Origin: Hyphomicrobium_A sp035517115
Lineage (GTDB): Bacteria > Pseudomonadota > Alphaproteobacteria > Rhizobiales > Hyphomicrobiaceae
DNA: 63,289 bases
Assembly: GCA_035517115.1 (NCBI GenBank)
Contig: DATIZL010000020.1
Location: forward strand, 1 to 63,289
Direction: 5' to 3'
The notes under the pieces are model-generated. The model was not told where the DNA came from and did not search any database. It worked only from the letters and a program-made list of their open reading frames with translations. Each line of letters begins with the position of its first letter. Within the stretch, counting starts at the first letter, position 1. Positions 17,593 through 25,935 of the stretch are shown piece by piece. Made by a program: the position numbers and the translations under genes.

Positions 17593-17625
17593 TCTCGATC
17601 CCAGAAAATTCGGCTGGGATCGAGA
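17593..17625 (-). terminator. 12-bp stem-loop downstream of the first secreted paralogue
   Basis: A perfect 12-bp inverted repeat (TCTCGATCCCAG / CTGGGATCGAGA) with a 9-base AT-rich loop lies between the 17684-18148 gene and the ABC permease. It is a likely transcription stop or processing hairpin; no long T-run follows. Confidence 0.5.
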
Positions 17626-17683
17626 GAGTGTCATGGAACCTGCAAAGTAGCCAACCAGGGCATTCTCTTCGCCCAGGCCAGCT

Positions 17684-18148
17684 TTACTCGCAAGGCGTCG
17701 TGAGCGTGAGGCCCACGGCCGGGAAGAACTTCTTGCAGTCGAGCTTCTTCGGCGGCGCCCCGGAATCGACCGCCGCATCGGCGACCTTTGCCGGCTGCTT
17801 GGCCGCATCCGCAGTCTTATCCGTCTTTACGATGTTTTTCCCGGTTGAATCTGCGGGCTGGCTGTCGGCAACGTCGGCCAAAGCGATCGCGATCGACGAA
17901 TTCTCATTGTGCACGGCAGCAACCGTCACCGGCTCGTCCTGGACGACCGGCTTGGGCTTGCGGGCCACGTAAACCTTCGGCTCCACGGGGCGCACCACGT
18001 ATCTGGGCACGAAGTAGTGGTGGTGATGGTGGAACCCACCGAAGCCACCAAAGCCGAAATGGATCTTGAAGCCGGCTTCCGCGGCAGAGCTGGTGAGAGT
18101 CGCGAGCGCGCAGGTCGCCGTTGCGATCGCGAGCAGGGACTTGTTCAT
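17684..18148 (-). CDS. Secreted His-rich protein, paralogue of the neighbour at 18397
   Basis: The 154-residue protein has a signal peptide (MNKSLLAIATATCALATLTSSAAEA) and a Gly/Phe/His-rich head (GFGGFGGFHHHHHYF). A low-complexity Lys/Ala middle and the C-terminal block KKLDCKKFFPAVGLTLTTPCE follow. The last block and an internal NENSSIA segment are shared almost exactly with the next gene upstream, so the two arose by tandem duplication. The His run might bind metal. ATG 18148 is chosen over an upstream ATG at 18199 because the signal peptide begins there and GAGAAG precedes it. No known family is recognised. Confidence 0.75.
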   Translation of the reverse strand: MNKSLLAIATATCALATLTSSAAEAGFKIHFGFGGFGGFHHHHHYFVPRYVVRPVEPKVYVARKPKPVVQDEPVTVAAVHNENSSIAIALADVADSQPADSTGKNIVKTDKTADAAKQPAKVADAAVDSGAPPKKLDCKKFFPAVGLTLTTPCE

Positions 18149-18249
18149 CGTCGTCTTCTCCTTCTGGCCGCTCTGGCGGGGCGCCCTTTGCGCCACCACT
18201 CAATCGGCACTCAACTGGCGCCATCATGCGCACGGGACCGAGTGGACGC

Positions 18250-18265
18250 TGTTCCGGGTGAAACA
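18250..18265. promoter_or_regulatory. Palindromic operator candidate TGTTCC-N4-GAAACA
   Basis: Reads TGTTCC-GGGT-GAAACA, 102 bp upstream of the start at 18148. Nearly the same 16-bp element lies ahead of the paralogue (18991-19006), and related copies precede other small genes at 36078, 43109 and 56179. The N4-spaced palindrome is of Crp/Fnr-like geometry, but the regulator is unknown. Confidence 0.5.
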
Positions 18266-18335
18266 GAACGGCGCGTCTCCTGGTCTCGGCTCTCGGATCC
18301 CGAAAGTCACGATTGCCACTGGCGCGAAACGCACT

Positions 18336-18361
18336 CGGTCCCGATCGCATGATCGGGACCG
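18336..18361 (-). terminator. Stem-loop between the two secreted paralogues
   Basis: A perfect 10-bp inverted repeat (CGGTCCCGAT / ATCGGGACCG) with a 6-base loop lies 35 bp after the stop of the 18397-18912 gene. It probably ends that transcript, so each paralogue is a separate unit with its own operator. Confidence 0.5.
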
Positions 18362-18396
18362 AGGAGAGCTGGAGGCGGGTGCGAGGGCCCTTGCGG

Positions 18397-18912
18397 TCAC
18401 TCGCAGGGAACGGTGAGCGTGAGCCCGACCGAGGGGAAGAACTTCTTGCAGTCGAGCTTCTGGGCGACGGCAGGCTCGCTCTTCTTCGTCTCGGTCTTGA
18501 CCGGCTCGATGACCTTGGCGGCGTCGGTCGTCTTCTGGGTCTCGGTGATCTTCACCGGCTCGACCTTCTTGGCCTCGTCCACCGAGGCCACCGTGATCGA
18601 GGAGTTCTCGGTGGTGGCGACAGTGGCGGCCGCAACCGCGATCGAGGAGTTCTCGTTCTGGGCAACCGATTTGTCGTCGTCGACTTTTGCGACCTCTTCC
18701 TTCTGCACCTTGTGGGCACGGACGGGCGCGCGCTCCTGCACTCGCTCGCGATAGATGCGGCGGGGCGCTTCATAGGATCCGTAGTTGTGGAACGCGCCCA
18801 CTCCGATGGGGAGGCCAAAGCCGATGCCGATGCGGAAGCCGGCCTCGGCCTGGCTGACGGTGGCGGCGATGGCGACGGCGGCGGTGGCGAGAGCGATCAG
18901 CGGCTTGTTCAT
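18397..18912 (-). CDS. Secreted protein, paralogue of the 17684 gene
   Basis: The 171-residue protein has a signal peptide (MNKPLIALATAAVAIAATVSQAEAG), a short Gly/Arg-rich segment and a long Val/Thr/Glu/Lys low-complexity middle. The middle repeats the (Q)NENSSIAVA / TENSSITVA unit. The C-terminus KLDCKKFFPSVGLTLTVPCE is the block it shares with its paralogue. ATG 18912 follows a strong GGAGGAAG ribosome binding site. Two cysteines in the terminal block are conserved between the copies and may pair in the periplasm. The function is unknown; its operator candidate is 79 bp upstream. Confidence 0.75.
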   Translation of the reverse strand: MNKPLIALATAAVAIAATVSQAEAGFRIGIGFGLPIGVGAFHNYGSYEAPRRIYRERVQERAPVRAHKVQKEEVAKVDDDKSVAQNENSSIAVAAATVATTENSSITVASVDEAKKVEPVKITETQKTTDAAKVIEPVKTETKKSEPAVAQKLDCKKFFPSVGLTLTVPCE

Positions 18913-18990
18913 GTCTTCCTCCATCCGGTGGGCCCCAAGGCCCTTGCGTTTTCCTTGAGGCTCATCATGGCGGGAGGGACGCCGCGGCGC

Positions 18991-19006
18991 TGTTCCGGCT
19001 GAAACA
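18991..19006. promoter_or_regulatory. Palindromic operator candidate TGTTCC-N4-GAAACA
   Basis: Reads TGTTCC-GGCT-GAAACA, 79 bp upstream of the start at 18912. It shares CGCTGTTCCGG-TGAAACAG with the copy at 18250, apart from one or two bases. Confidence 0.5.
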
Positions 19007-19232
19007 GCCGCAAAGAATCTTGTCGCCTAGAAAAAATCATGGGGAACAATGGCTTGCAGACCCCCGGCCGGCTCGTGTCCGCCACGTGCCGGGGCTTGCT
19101 ACCGCCCAGCTCGGGAGGGCCCGCAGGGGCCAAAGGCCGCTGCCCCCGGGGAATTTGCTGGATTAAGGGCGAGAGGATTGCCAAAGTCGGCCGAGCCGCC
19201 CTAACGCACCGCCAGGACCAGGCCCAACCCCT

Positions 19233-19715
19233 ATGCGCCTCAACAAATCTACGAGCCACGCTGTCCGCATCCTCATCGACTGCGCCAAGTCCGGCGACCG
19301 GCTGATCAAGGTCGCCGACATCTCGCGCCGGCTCGAGATCACCCAGCAGAACGCCTTCAAAATCGTGCATCTCTTGGCCAAGGCGGGCTTTCTAGCCTCC
19401 GTCCGCGGGCGCCACGGCGGCGTCCGGCTGGCGCGTCCGGCGGCCAAGATCCGCATCGGCGACGTCGTGCGCGCCATCGAGTTCCCCGCCTCCGACGGCA
19501 AGGAGAGCGCCGGCGGGTCGGGGCTTAACCAGATCGTCGACGACGCGCTCGAGGCCTTCATCAGCGTGCTCGACCAGCACACGCTGGCGGACATGGCCGA
19601 GGGAAGCCAGGCCTTTGCGGACGCAGGCCCTGCAGGCCGCTCGGGCAAGTCCACCCTACGAGGGGCCCCCTCGCTCCGGGGCCGGCGCGGCCCGCAGCAG
19701 GCTGTTGCCCGCTGA
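19233..19715 (+). CDS. Rrf2/NsrR-like transcription regulator without cluster cysteines
   Basis: The 160-residue protein has an Rrf2 winged helix (SHAVRILIDCAKSG, ITQQNAFKIVHLLAKAGFL) and wing (SVRGRHGGVRLARPA), then the dimerisation helix ending LEAFISVLDQHTLADM, as in NsrR. NsrR-type proteins bind a [4Fe-4S] or [2Fe-2S] cluster through three cysteines in the loop around residues 90-105. Here that loop (ASDGKESAGGSG) has none, and the only Cys is at 17 in helix 1. It is therefore either a cluster-free regulator or senses something else. A Bfd-like ferredoxin and bacterioferritin lie downstream, hinting at iron control, but that link is inference. Confidence 0.85.
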   Translation: MRLNKSTSHAVRILIDCAKSGDRLIKVADISRRLEITQQNAFKIVHLLAKAGFLASVRGRHGGVRLARPAAKIRIGDVVRAIEFPASDGKESAGGSGLNQIVDDALEAFISVLDQHTLADMAEGSQAFADAGPAGRSGKSTLRGAPSLRGRRGPQQAVAR

Positions 19716-19931
19716 TCCCCGGCGGCCAAATTCGGCTTATTTTGCAGGCCGGTGCGGCGCGCCGTCGCTTGACACCCGGCCCGAACCCTTCAAAACTTGA
19801 CCCCGACATTCCATATTGAGGACCGCGGCGGTTCGAGGGGTGGCCCCGCACGAGTGGCCTAGCATGAAGCACGTCGGAACGATCTGCGAGAGAACGGCAT
19901 CGCCGTGCATGCACTCCGTGCGGAGCGCATC

Positions 19932-20282
19932 ATGATCGTTTGCTCCTGCACCATGATCTCCGACCGCGACATCGAGGATGCGCTCGTCGAAATTCTCGGC
20001 CAGCCCAAAGCGCCAATTCCGACCCCAGGTGTCGTCTATCGTCACTTGAAGAAGCGCATGAACTGCTGCGGCTGCGCCCCGCTCGCGGTGGAGACGATTT
20101 ACAACAAGGTCGAAGAGCTGGAGCGGAAGGGTCTGATTTGTCCCGACGTTTGCGCAACCGCGCGCAGCAAGCTGCTCGAGTTCTCCGCGGCCCGCGCGCG
20201 TCTGCGCCCCTTGGCACCCAGCACGGCCCCCGCAACGGCCCCCGTTGCCGACGCCAAGGATCGCGGCCTCAAGGTCGCCTGA
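19932..20282 (+). CDS. Bacterioferritin-associated ferredoxin-like [2Fe-2S] protein with C-terminal extension
   Basis: The 116-residue protein starts MIVCSCTMISDRDIEDAL and carries the Bfd cysteine set C4-x-C6 and C45-x-x-C48 (NCCGCAP), which ligates a [2Fe-2S] cluster. Bfd donates electrons to bacterioferritin haem to release stored iron. Canonical Bfd is about 64-75 residues; this one has an Ala/Pro-rich tail of about 40-50 residues. ATG 19932 gives the standard start, while an in-frame ATG at 19905 adds nine residues. The bacterioferritin gene follows 155 bp downstream on the same strand, which supports the role. Confidence 0.85.
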   Translation: MIVCSCTMISDRDIEDALVEILGQPKAPIPTPGVVYRHLKKRMNCCGCAPLAVETIYNKVEELERKGLICPDVCATARSKLLEFSAARARLRPLAPSTAPATAPVADAKDRGLKVA

Positions 20283-20437
20283 GCGGTTGCGCCGCAATTT
20301 CTGCGGTGGCATAGCACTCAGTCTCAATGCGCTATCGACGCGCCGCCTCGCATCGAGGCGTTCGCTCCTGAGTCAAACGCCCCGCCGTTCAGCTCAGCGA
20401 TACTTAGCGTGATTTCCGCCAGGCACGGAGGGCAGCC

Positions 20438-20935
20438 ATGAAAGGGAATAAAGAGGTCATCGAGGCATTGAATTACGCGCTGAAGCTCGAGCTCGGCGCC
20501 GTGAATCAATACTGGCTGCACTACCGGCGGCTCGAGAACTGGGGCTTCACCAGGCTCGCCAAGAAGGAGCGCGCGGAATCGATCGAGGAGATGAACCACG
20601 CGGACAAGCTCATCACCCGCATCATCTTCCTCGAGGGCTTCCCCAAGATGCAGGAGATCGCGCCCTTGATGATCGGCGAGAACCTGAAAGAGGTTCTCGA
20701 ATGCGATCTCAAAGGCGAGTACATCGCGCAGGAGTCCTACACCAAGGCGCGCGAGCTCTGCCGCAACCACAAAGACTACGTGTCTATGGACCTGTTCGAG
20801 CACCTCTTGAAGGACGAGGAGGGCCACATCGATTTCCTCGAGACGCAGCTGGATCTCCTGAAGGCCATCGGCATCGAGAACTACGGCCAGCTCCAGTCCG
20901 ACCCCGCCAACGAGGTGTCGGGCCACGCCGATTAG
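20438..20935 (+). CDS. bfr: Bacterioferritin
   Basis: The 165-residue protein is a haem-containing 24-mer ferritin that oxidises Fe(II) and stores it as a mineral core. All marker residues are visible: ferroxidase ligands Glu18, Glu51, His54, and the later Glu and His in GEYIAQES and DEEGHIDF. The haem ligand is Met52 (IEEMNHADKL). Length is typical (about 160). An AGGGAGGC-like ribosome binding site lies before ATG 20438. The stop codon overlaps by 4 bp, tail to tail, with that of the ampG-like gene on the opposite strand. Confidence 0.96.
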   Translation: MKGNKEVIEALNYALKLELGAVNQYWLHYRRLENWGFTRLAKKERAESIEEMNHADKLITRIIFLEGFPKMQEIAPLMIGENLKEVLECDLKGEYIAQESYTKARELCRNHKDYVSMDLFEHLLKDEEGHIDFLETQLDLLKAIGIENYGQLQSDPANEVSGHAD

Positions 20936-22296
20936 GCGCTACCAGCGGCGTCTTGGGGCGGCGTCTCGAGGGCGCGGAAGTGGCCCCGCTTCTGCAGCCA
21001 CAGGAGCAAGGCCAGCGCCGGCAGCACGGTGAGCACGCAAGCGAGAAAGAACGCGGGCCAGCCGAGCGCCTTCGCCGCATAGCCGGTGCCGGAGGCAAAC
21101 ATCGTGCGCCCGGTGGAGGCGAGCGCGGTCAGAAGCGCGTACTGCGTCGCCGTGTGCAGCGGATTGCGGCACAAAGCCGACAGGTAGGCGACGAAGATCA
21201 CCGTGCCGATGGCGGTTGCGAAGTTCTCCGTCACGATGGCGACGGTCAGCGCCGGCATGCTGACGTCCTGCCAGCCGAGCCAGACGAAGGCGAGGATCGA
21301 GATCGACTGCAGGATCGCACCCGCGAGCAGTGCGGTCGCCAGCGGCAATGCGCGCGCGACCGCCCCGCCGGCGAAGCCACCGAACAGCAGCGCCGTGAGT
21401 CCGACGCCCTTCACGATGGCCGCGTACTGCACCTTGCTGTAGCCGAGGGAGAGGACATAGGGCGCCGTCATGGCGCCGGCGAGCGCATCGCAGAGCTTGT
21501 AGAGCACGACGAAGGCGAGGATGGCGAGGGCGGCGTCGCGGGTCAGGAACTCCGCGAATGAATCTCTTGCCGTCTCATAGAGGCGCATCAAGGCACCGTG
21601 ACCCGCGGTCGGGTCGTGCTCGGCCGCGCTGTTCGGCTCGCGCGCCATCAGCGTCGCGCCAAGCCCGACCAGCACCAGCACGGCGGCGACGGCGTAGGCG
21701 ATGGGCCACACGGCCTCCTTGCTCAGGCCCTGCAGCTCGAGCCATCCCGACAGGCCGATCACGCCGGCGCCCGACGCCAGCATGCCAATGCGGTAGGCGG
21801 CGACGTAGCTCGCCATGCCGGCCGCCTGCTCGTCCGTCGGCAGGCTCTGCACGCGAAAGGCGTCGACGACGATGTCCTGCGTTGCCGAGGCGAAGGCGAC
21901 GAGCAGCGCCGCCAACCCGATCATCCACGGCGACGAGATGGGGTCGCGCGTCCCCAAGAATAGGATCGCGGCCATCAGAGCGAGCTGCGACGCGACGAGC
22001 CAGCTGCGGCGGCGTCCGAGCCGCCGCAGGTAGGGTACCTGCCAGGCGTCGACGACGGGCGCCCAGATGAATTTGAGCGTGTAGGGCACCCCGGCGAGCG
22101 ACAAAAGGCCGATCGTGCCGAGATCGACGCCGCGGTCCGCCATCCAAACCCGCAGCGTCTCGCCCGAGAGCGCGAGCGGCAGCCCGGAGGAGAACCCCAA
22201 AAGCATGACGATGAGCACGCCCGGCCGCAGGTAGACGAGCAGGCCCTCCAGGAAGGAGGCGCGCGCGGGCACTTCGGTCTCGGCGGGTGCGCTCAT
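20932..22296 (-). CDS. ampG: AmpG-like MFS muropeptide permease
   Basis: The 454-residue protein has about twelve to fourteen membrane segments and the AmpG pattern near the N-terminus (GFSSGLPLALSGETLRVWMA and GVPYTLKFIWAPVVDA). Next comes RSWLVASQLALM, and then ATQDIVVDAFRV. AmpG imports GlcNAc-anhydro-muropeptides for cell-wall recycling and links wall damage to AmpC induction where present. No amp or recycling gene is adjacent. ATG 22296 is chosen because it begins MSAPAETEVPARASFLEG with the family core soon after. The open frame continuing to 23865 is the antisense shadow of glpK. Confidence 0.9.
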   Translation of the reverse strand: MSAPAETEVPARASFLEGLLVYLRPGVLIVMLLGFSSGLPLALSGETLRVWMADRGVDLGTIGLLSLAGVPYTLKFIWAPVVDAWQVPYLRRLGRRRSWLVASQLALMAAILFLGTRDPISSPWMIGLAALLVAFASATQDIVVDAFRVQSLPTDEQAAGMASYVAAYRIGMLASGAGVIGLSGWLELQGLSKEAVWPIAYAVAAVLVLVGLGATLMAREPNSAAEHDPTAGHGALMRLYETARDSFAEFLTRDAALAILAFVVLYKLCDALAGAMTAPYVLSLGYSKVQYAAIVKGVGLTALLFGGFAGGAVARALPLATALLAGAILQSISILAFVWLGWQDVSMPALTVAIVTENFATAIGTVIFVAYLSALCRNPLHTATQYALLTALASTGRTMFASGTGYAAKALGWPAFFLACVLTVLPALALLLWLQKRGHFRALETPPQDAAGSA

Positions 22297-22407
22297 GTGG
22301 AGAGGTCCGGGCTCCGGTGGGAATGGGGATGCGGGCTTGCTACTAAGGCGCGGCCTATCTGTCGATGGACAGAATGGCTCGATTGGGGCGAGCGAGGGAG
22401 AGGCGGC

Positions 22408-23901
22408 ATGGGGCGCTATATTCTGGCCATAGACCAGGGCACGACCTCCTCGCGCGCCCTGCTGTTCGATGAGGAGCTCCGCTTGGCCGCGCTCGCGCAG
22501 GAGGAGTTCCCCCAGCATTACCCGGCCTCGGGCTGGGTCGAGCACGACCCGGAGGACATCTGGCGCACGACGCTTCAAACCGCGCGCGGCGCGCTCGTGA
22601 AAGCCGGGGCGAAGCCAGCCGACATCGTCGCCATCGGCATCTCCAACCAGCGCGAGACGAGCATCGTCTGGGAGCGGGCCACAGGGCGCCCGATCCACAA
22701 CGCCATCGTGTGGCAGGACCGGCGTACCGCGGACGCCTGCCACCGGCTTGCGGCGGCAGGGCACGAGGCGACGGTCATGGCCAAGACCGGCCTGCGCCTC
22801 GATCCCTATTTCTCCGCAACCAAGATTGCCTGGATCCTCGATCACGTTCCCGGTGCGCGCGCCCGCGCGGAGCGCGGCGAGCTTGCCTTCGGCACGGTGG
22901 ACTCCTTCCTGCTGTGGCGCCTGAGCGGCGGGCGCGTGCATGCGACCGACGCGACCAATGCCTCGCGCACCTGTCTGCTCGATATCCACACCGGGCAATG
23001 GGACGATGCGCTGCTTGAGCTCTTCGGCGTTCCGCGCGCGCTGCTGCCGGAGGTGCGCGACAATGCGGCCGAGTTCGGCGCCACGGAGCCGGAGCTGCTC
23101 GGCGCCCCCATTCCCATCCGCGGCATGGCCGGCGACCAGCAGGCGGCGACCATCGGGCAGGCGTGCTTCAAGCCGGGCATGATCAAGTCCACCTACGGCA
23201 CGGGCTGCTTTGCCGTGCGCAACACCGGGGCGAAGGCGATCGCCTCCCGCCACCGGCTGCTCTCCACCATCGCCTATCAGCTCGAGGGCAGGCGCACATA
23301 CGCGCTCGAAGGCTCGATCTTCATCGCGGGCGCGGCGGTGCAGTGGCTGCGCGACGCGCTGCGCGTCATACCCGACGCCGCCTCCGCCGGGCGCATGGCG
23401 CTGGAGGCCGACCCTGCGCAGAACGTCGTCCTCGTTCCTGCCTTCGTCGGGCTCGGCGCGCCCTATTGGGATTCCGATTGCCGCGGCGCGCTGTTCGGGC
23501 TGACGCGCAATACGGGCCCCAACGAGCTGGCGCGCGCGGCGCTCGATGCGGTCTGCTTCCAGACGGGCGATTTGCTCGAGGCCATGCGCGGCGACTGGCC
23601 CGACGAAGGCGACACCATCGTGCGCGTCGACGGCGGCATGGCGGCGTCCGATTGGACGATGCAGCGGCTCGCCGACATCCTCGATGCCCCCGTCGACCGG
23701 CCTACCGTCTTGGAGACGACGGCGCTGGGCGCGGCCTACCTCGCCGGGCTGCAAGCGGGCTTCTATCCAGAGCCGGCAAAGTTCGCCGAGCGCTGGGCGC
23801 TCGATCGCCGCTTTACGCCGCGGCTTGCGGCGCCCGAGCGCGCGCGCCTCATCGCCTCCTGGCATGACGCGGTCCGCCGCACCTTATCGGCGCGAAGCTG
23901 A
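22408..23901 (+). CDS. glpK: Glycerol kinase
   Basis: The 497-residue FGGY kinase phosphorylates glycerol to sn-glycerol 3-phosphate in the cytosol. Diagnostic segments are ILAIDQGTTSSRALLFD (phosphate 1), SNQRETSIVWERATG, NAIVWQDRRT (substrate site Arg), GDQQAATIGQ (catalytic Asp), STYGTGCF, and RVDGGMAASDW (adenosine). Length is typical. ATG 22408 is used because the first strand starts there, with GGGAGAGGC before it; upstream in-frame codons are unconserved. No glpF or glpD is adjacent. A large inverted repeat follows the stop. Confidence 0.95.
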   Translation: MGRYILAIDQGTTSSRALLFDEELRLAALAQEEFPQHYPASGWVEHDPEDIWRTTLQTARGALVKAGAKPADIVAIGISNQRETSIVWERATGRPIHNAIVWQDRRTADACHRLAAAGHEATVMAKTGLRLDPYFSATKIAWILDHVPGARARAERGELAFGTVDSFLLWRLSGGRVHATDATNASRTCLLDIHTGQWDDALLELFGVPRALLPEVRDNAAEFGATEPELLGAPIPIRGMAGDQQAATIGQACFKPGMIKSTYGTGCFAVRNTGAKAIASRHRLLSTIAYQLEGRRTYALEGSIFIAGAAVQWLRDALRVIPDAASAGRMALEADPAQNVVLVPAFVGLGAPYWDSDCRGALFGLTRNTGPNELARAALDAVCFQTGDLLEAMRGDWPDEGDTIVRVDGGMAASDWTMQRLADILDAPVDRPTVLETTALGAAYLAGLQAGFYPEPAKFAERWALDRRFTPRLAAPERARLIASWHDAVRRTLSARS

Positions 23902-23924
23902 GTACGATTGGTGCCCCATCTATT

Positions 23925-24030
23925 CCGTCATTCCCGCGTAGGCGGGAACCTAGACACCTCTCGGAGTACTCACATTCGATGTGACCCCGCCGCGAATTGT
24001 CCTGGGTCCCCGCCTGCGCGGGGATGACGG
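23925..24030. repeat. Interspersed inverted-repeat element after glpK
   Basis: Two 25-base arms (23925-23949 and 24006-24030) are reverse complements with few mismatches. Each arm also contains its own small hairpin (CCCGCGTAGGCGGG; CCCCGCCTGCGCGGGG). The arms begin and end with CCGTCAT / ATGACGG. This is the form of dispersed extragenic palindromic elements common in Rhizobiales; a related element is at 53882-54004. Confidence 0.75.
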
Positions 24031-24059
24031 GGTTGGGCGCGGCGGCTGCGCAATTCAGC

Positions 24060-24824
24060 TCACCGGATGACGGCGACGACGCGGGCCGGAGCGGCGGAAG
24101 CGCCCACGATCTTCAAGGGGAACACCATCACCTCGAAGCCGGACGGCGGCAGGGCGCCCAAGTTGGTGAGCTGCTCCATGTGCCAGTAGGGGCGCTTTTG
24201 CCCGACGCGGTGCGCCTCCCAGAACAGCTCATCGTCGTTCGTCGCCTTGGCCTTGGCGATCTGCGCCGGGAACGGCAGGTCCCAGCCCCACTGGTCGATG
24301 CCCATGACGGTCGGGCCTTGGTCGAGGAGCCACTCGGTTGCGGCGGCACTCATGCCGGTGCCCGTGGTCCAGAATGCCTTCGTTCCCATGAGCCGGTCAC
24401 GGCCAGTGCGGATGAGCACGATCGTCTTGGCATCGAGCTTCGCGCGCGTCTTGGCGAGCGCGGCTTTGAGATCCTCGACCGTGATCGCGTCGTTGTCGGC
24501 CTTGTGCGTCAAGTCGAGCACGACGCCGGGGCCGATGCACCTCTCGAGCGGCATCTCCTCGATGGTTTGCGCGCGCGTTCCCCCGCAAAGCGGCCCGTAG
24601 TGCCACGGCGCATCGATGTGCGTCGTCGAGTGCACGCCCATCTTGGTGATGGTGTCGTCGGCCCAGCCGGGCCAGTCCTTGGGAAAGAGCCGCCGCGGCA
24701 GCCCCAAGAGCCACACCAGCAGCTTCGCGGCCGCACGCGGCTTGTGCCGGATGCGCACTTGCATGAAGCGCGGGTCGCCGCGGTTGAAGCGGATGGGCTT
24801 CGACAGGTCGATCACTTTCACCAC
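24060..24824 (-). CDS. Cyclase-family (kynurenine-formamidase-like) metal hydrolase
   Basis: The 254-residue protein carries the cyclase motif H-x-x-T-H-x-D-x-P-x-H (HSTTHIDAPWH, about residues 65-75), which binds Zn or Mn in KynB-type and isatin-type hydrolases. GIDQWGWDLP and the C-terminal FPLKIVGASAAPARVVAVI are typical family segments. It starts with GTG at 24824, with GGAG at binding distance. The FAH-family gene lies only 13 bp upstream on the same strand, so both probably act in one catabolic route for a small cyclic or aromatic compound. The substrate is not identifiable. Confidence 0.88.
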   Translation of the reverse strand: MVKVIDLSKPIRFNRGDPRFMQVRIRHKPRAAAKLLVWLLGLPRRLFPKDWPGWADDTITKMGVHSTTHIDAPWHYGPLCGGTRAQTIEEMPLERCIGPGVVLDLTHKADNDAITVEDLKAALAKTRAKLDAKTIVLIRTGRDRLMGTKAFWTTGTGMSAAATEWLLDQGPTVMGIDQWGWDLPFPAQIAKAKATNDDELFWEAHRVGQKRPYWHMEQLTNLGALPPSGFEVMVFPLKIVGASAAPARVVAVIR

Positions 24825-24837
24825 AAGGCGCGCTCCT

Positions 24838-25812
24838 TCACACGATGGGATTTGCTAGCGTCGCGATGCCCTCGATGCCGATCTCGATCACGTCGCCGGG
24901 CTTCAGCTCGTGCCCGGTCTCAATCCCGCTGCCCTCGGGCAGGGTGCCGGAGCCGAACAGCTCGCCCGGGTATAGTTGCTCGCCGCGCGAGGCGTGCGCC
25001 AGCACCTCGCCCAGCGACCACCTTGCGTCCGCCGTCGAGGGTTCGGCGATGAGCGCGCCGTTGAGGCGCACGCAGCCTTTGAGGTTGCGCCAACGCGGCA
25101 GGATCTCGTCCGCGGTCACCACGACGGCCGACATGGCGCTGCGGAAGTGCTTCGACTTCTGCGGGCCGAAGCCCGAGGCCATCTCGGCAAGCTGCACGTC
25201 GCGGGCGGAGAAATCATTGAGCACCACGAACCCGCCGATCGCGGCCTCGGCCGACTCCGGCGCGGCATCGCGCAACGGGTGCGCGAGCACGAAGCCGAGC
25301 TCCAGCTCGTAGTCGAGCGTCTTCGCGTAGGAGGGGACGGCGACCGGCTCGCCGTCGGTCGCGAAGGTGAGGTGGTTGCCCATGTAGTAGGTGGGCTGGC
25401 GGTACCACAGCGCATGCGGCTTCAACTTGGGAAACGTCGTGCCCGTCAGCGCTTCATAGGCGCGCACGACCTGGTAGGCAGCGGGCATGCGCGTGCGCAC
25501 GAAGCCGCGTGCGGCAGCCACCGCGTGGCCCTCGTAGAGCATGAAGTCGCGAAACGAGCGCGGCTCGAAGGGAAGGACAGTGCCCCCGTCTCCGGGCAGG
25601 GGCGGGCCGAGCGTTTGTGCCGCTTGCGCGATGGCGGCGCGCGTTTGCGCGGGCGCGGCGAGCAGCGCCACGATGTCGGTAGTGAGACGTTCTGCGTCAG
25701 CTGGACCTCGTTGGCCGAGTTTCTCCAAGCACTTGGCCACCTCGATCCAGCCCTGCGGCGCCAGGAGTTCGACGTGCAAGTCGTGGTCCCTTTTGACGCG
25801 GCGCAACTTCAT
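24838..25812 (-). CDS. Fumarylacetoacetate hydrolase family protein
   Basis: The 324-residue protein has the FAH fold: a 90-residue N-terminal part, then YYMGNHLTFATDGEPVAVPS, the metal-binding E-x-E (LDYELELGFVL) with a downstream Asp (VLNDFSARDVQL), and GFGPQKSKHF. The C-terminal GELFGSGTLPEGSGIE and GDVIEIGIEGI follow. Such enzymes cleave C-C bonds in 1,3-diketo acids or decarboxylate related acids, using Mg or Mn. It is the first gene of a two-gene operon with the cyclase-like hydrolase. A role in degradation of tyrosine or another aromatic is possible, but no pathway partners are in the window. Confidence 0.9.
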   Translation of the reverse strand: MKLRRVKRDHDLHVELLAPQGWIEVAKCLEKLGQRGPADAERLTTDIVALLAAPAQTRAAIAQAAQTLGPPLPGDGGTVLPFEPRSFRDFMLYEGHAVAAARGFVRTRMPAAYQVVRAYEALTGTTFPKLKPHALWYRQPTYYMGNHLTFATDGEPVAVPSYAKTLDYELELGFVLAHPLRDAAPESAEAAIGGFVVLNDFSARDVQLAEMASGFGPQKSKHFRSAMSAVVVTADEILPRWRNLKGCVRLNGALIAEPSTADARWSLGEVLAHASRGEQLYPGELFGSGTLPEGSGIETGHELKPGDVIEIGIEGIATLANPIV

Positions 25813-25935
25813 GGGGCGCCTCGCCGCTTCCTCGCATTGTCGGCTTTCATTTCAGACATTTGGAACTCGGGCCGAGGTAGGACATTGTAAAGCTCTGGTG
25901 CTCGGCGCCCATAATCCATAAAGGGAGAAAACTCC

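Noticed and set aside
18149..19010. GGAAC within the palindromes as a possible -35 of the general-stress sigma EcfG
   Set aside because: No GTT-type -10 lies 16-17 bp downstream in the second copy or in those at 43109 and 56179; the first copy has only CGTG. The palindromic symmetry is the better-supported reading.
22297..23865. Long minus-strand open frame continuing upstream of the AmpG-like gene
   Set aside because: It is antisense to glpK, whose motifs are complete on the plus strand; a shadow of GC-rich codon bias.
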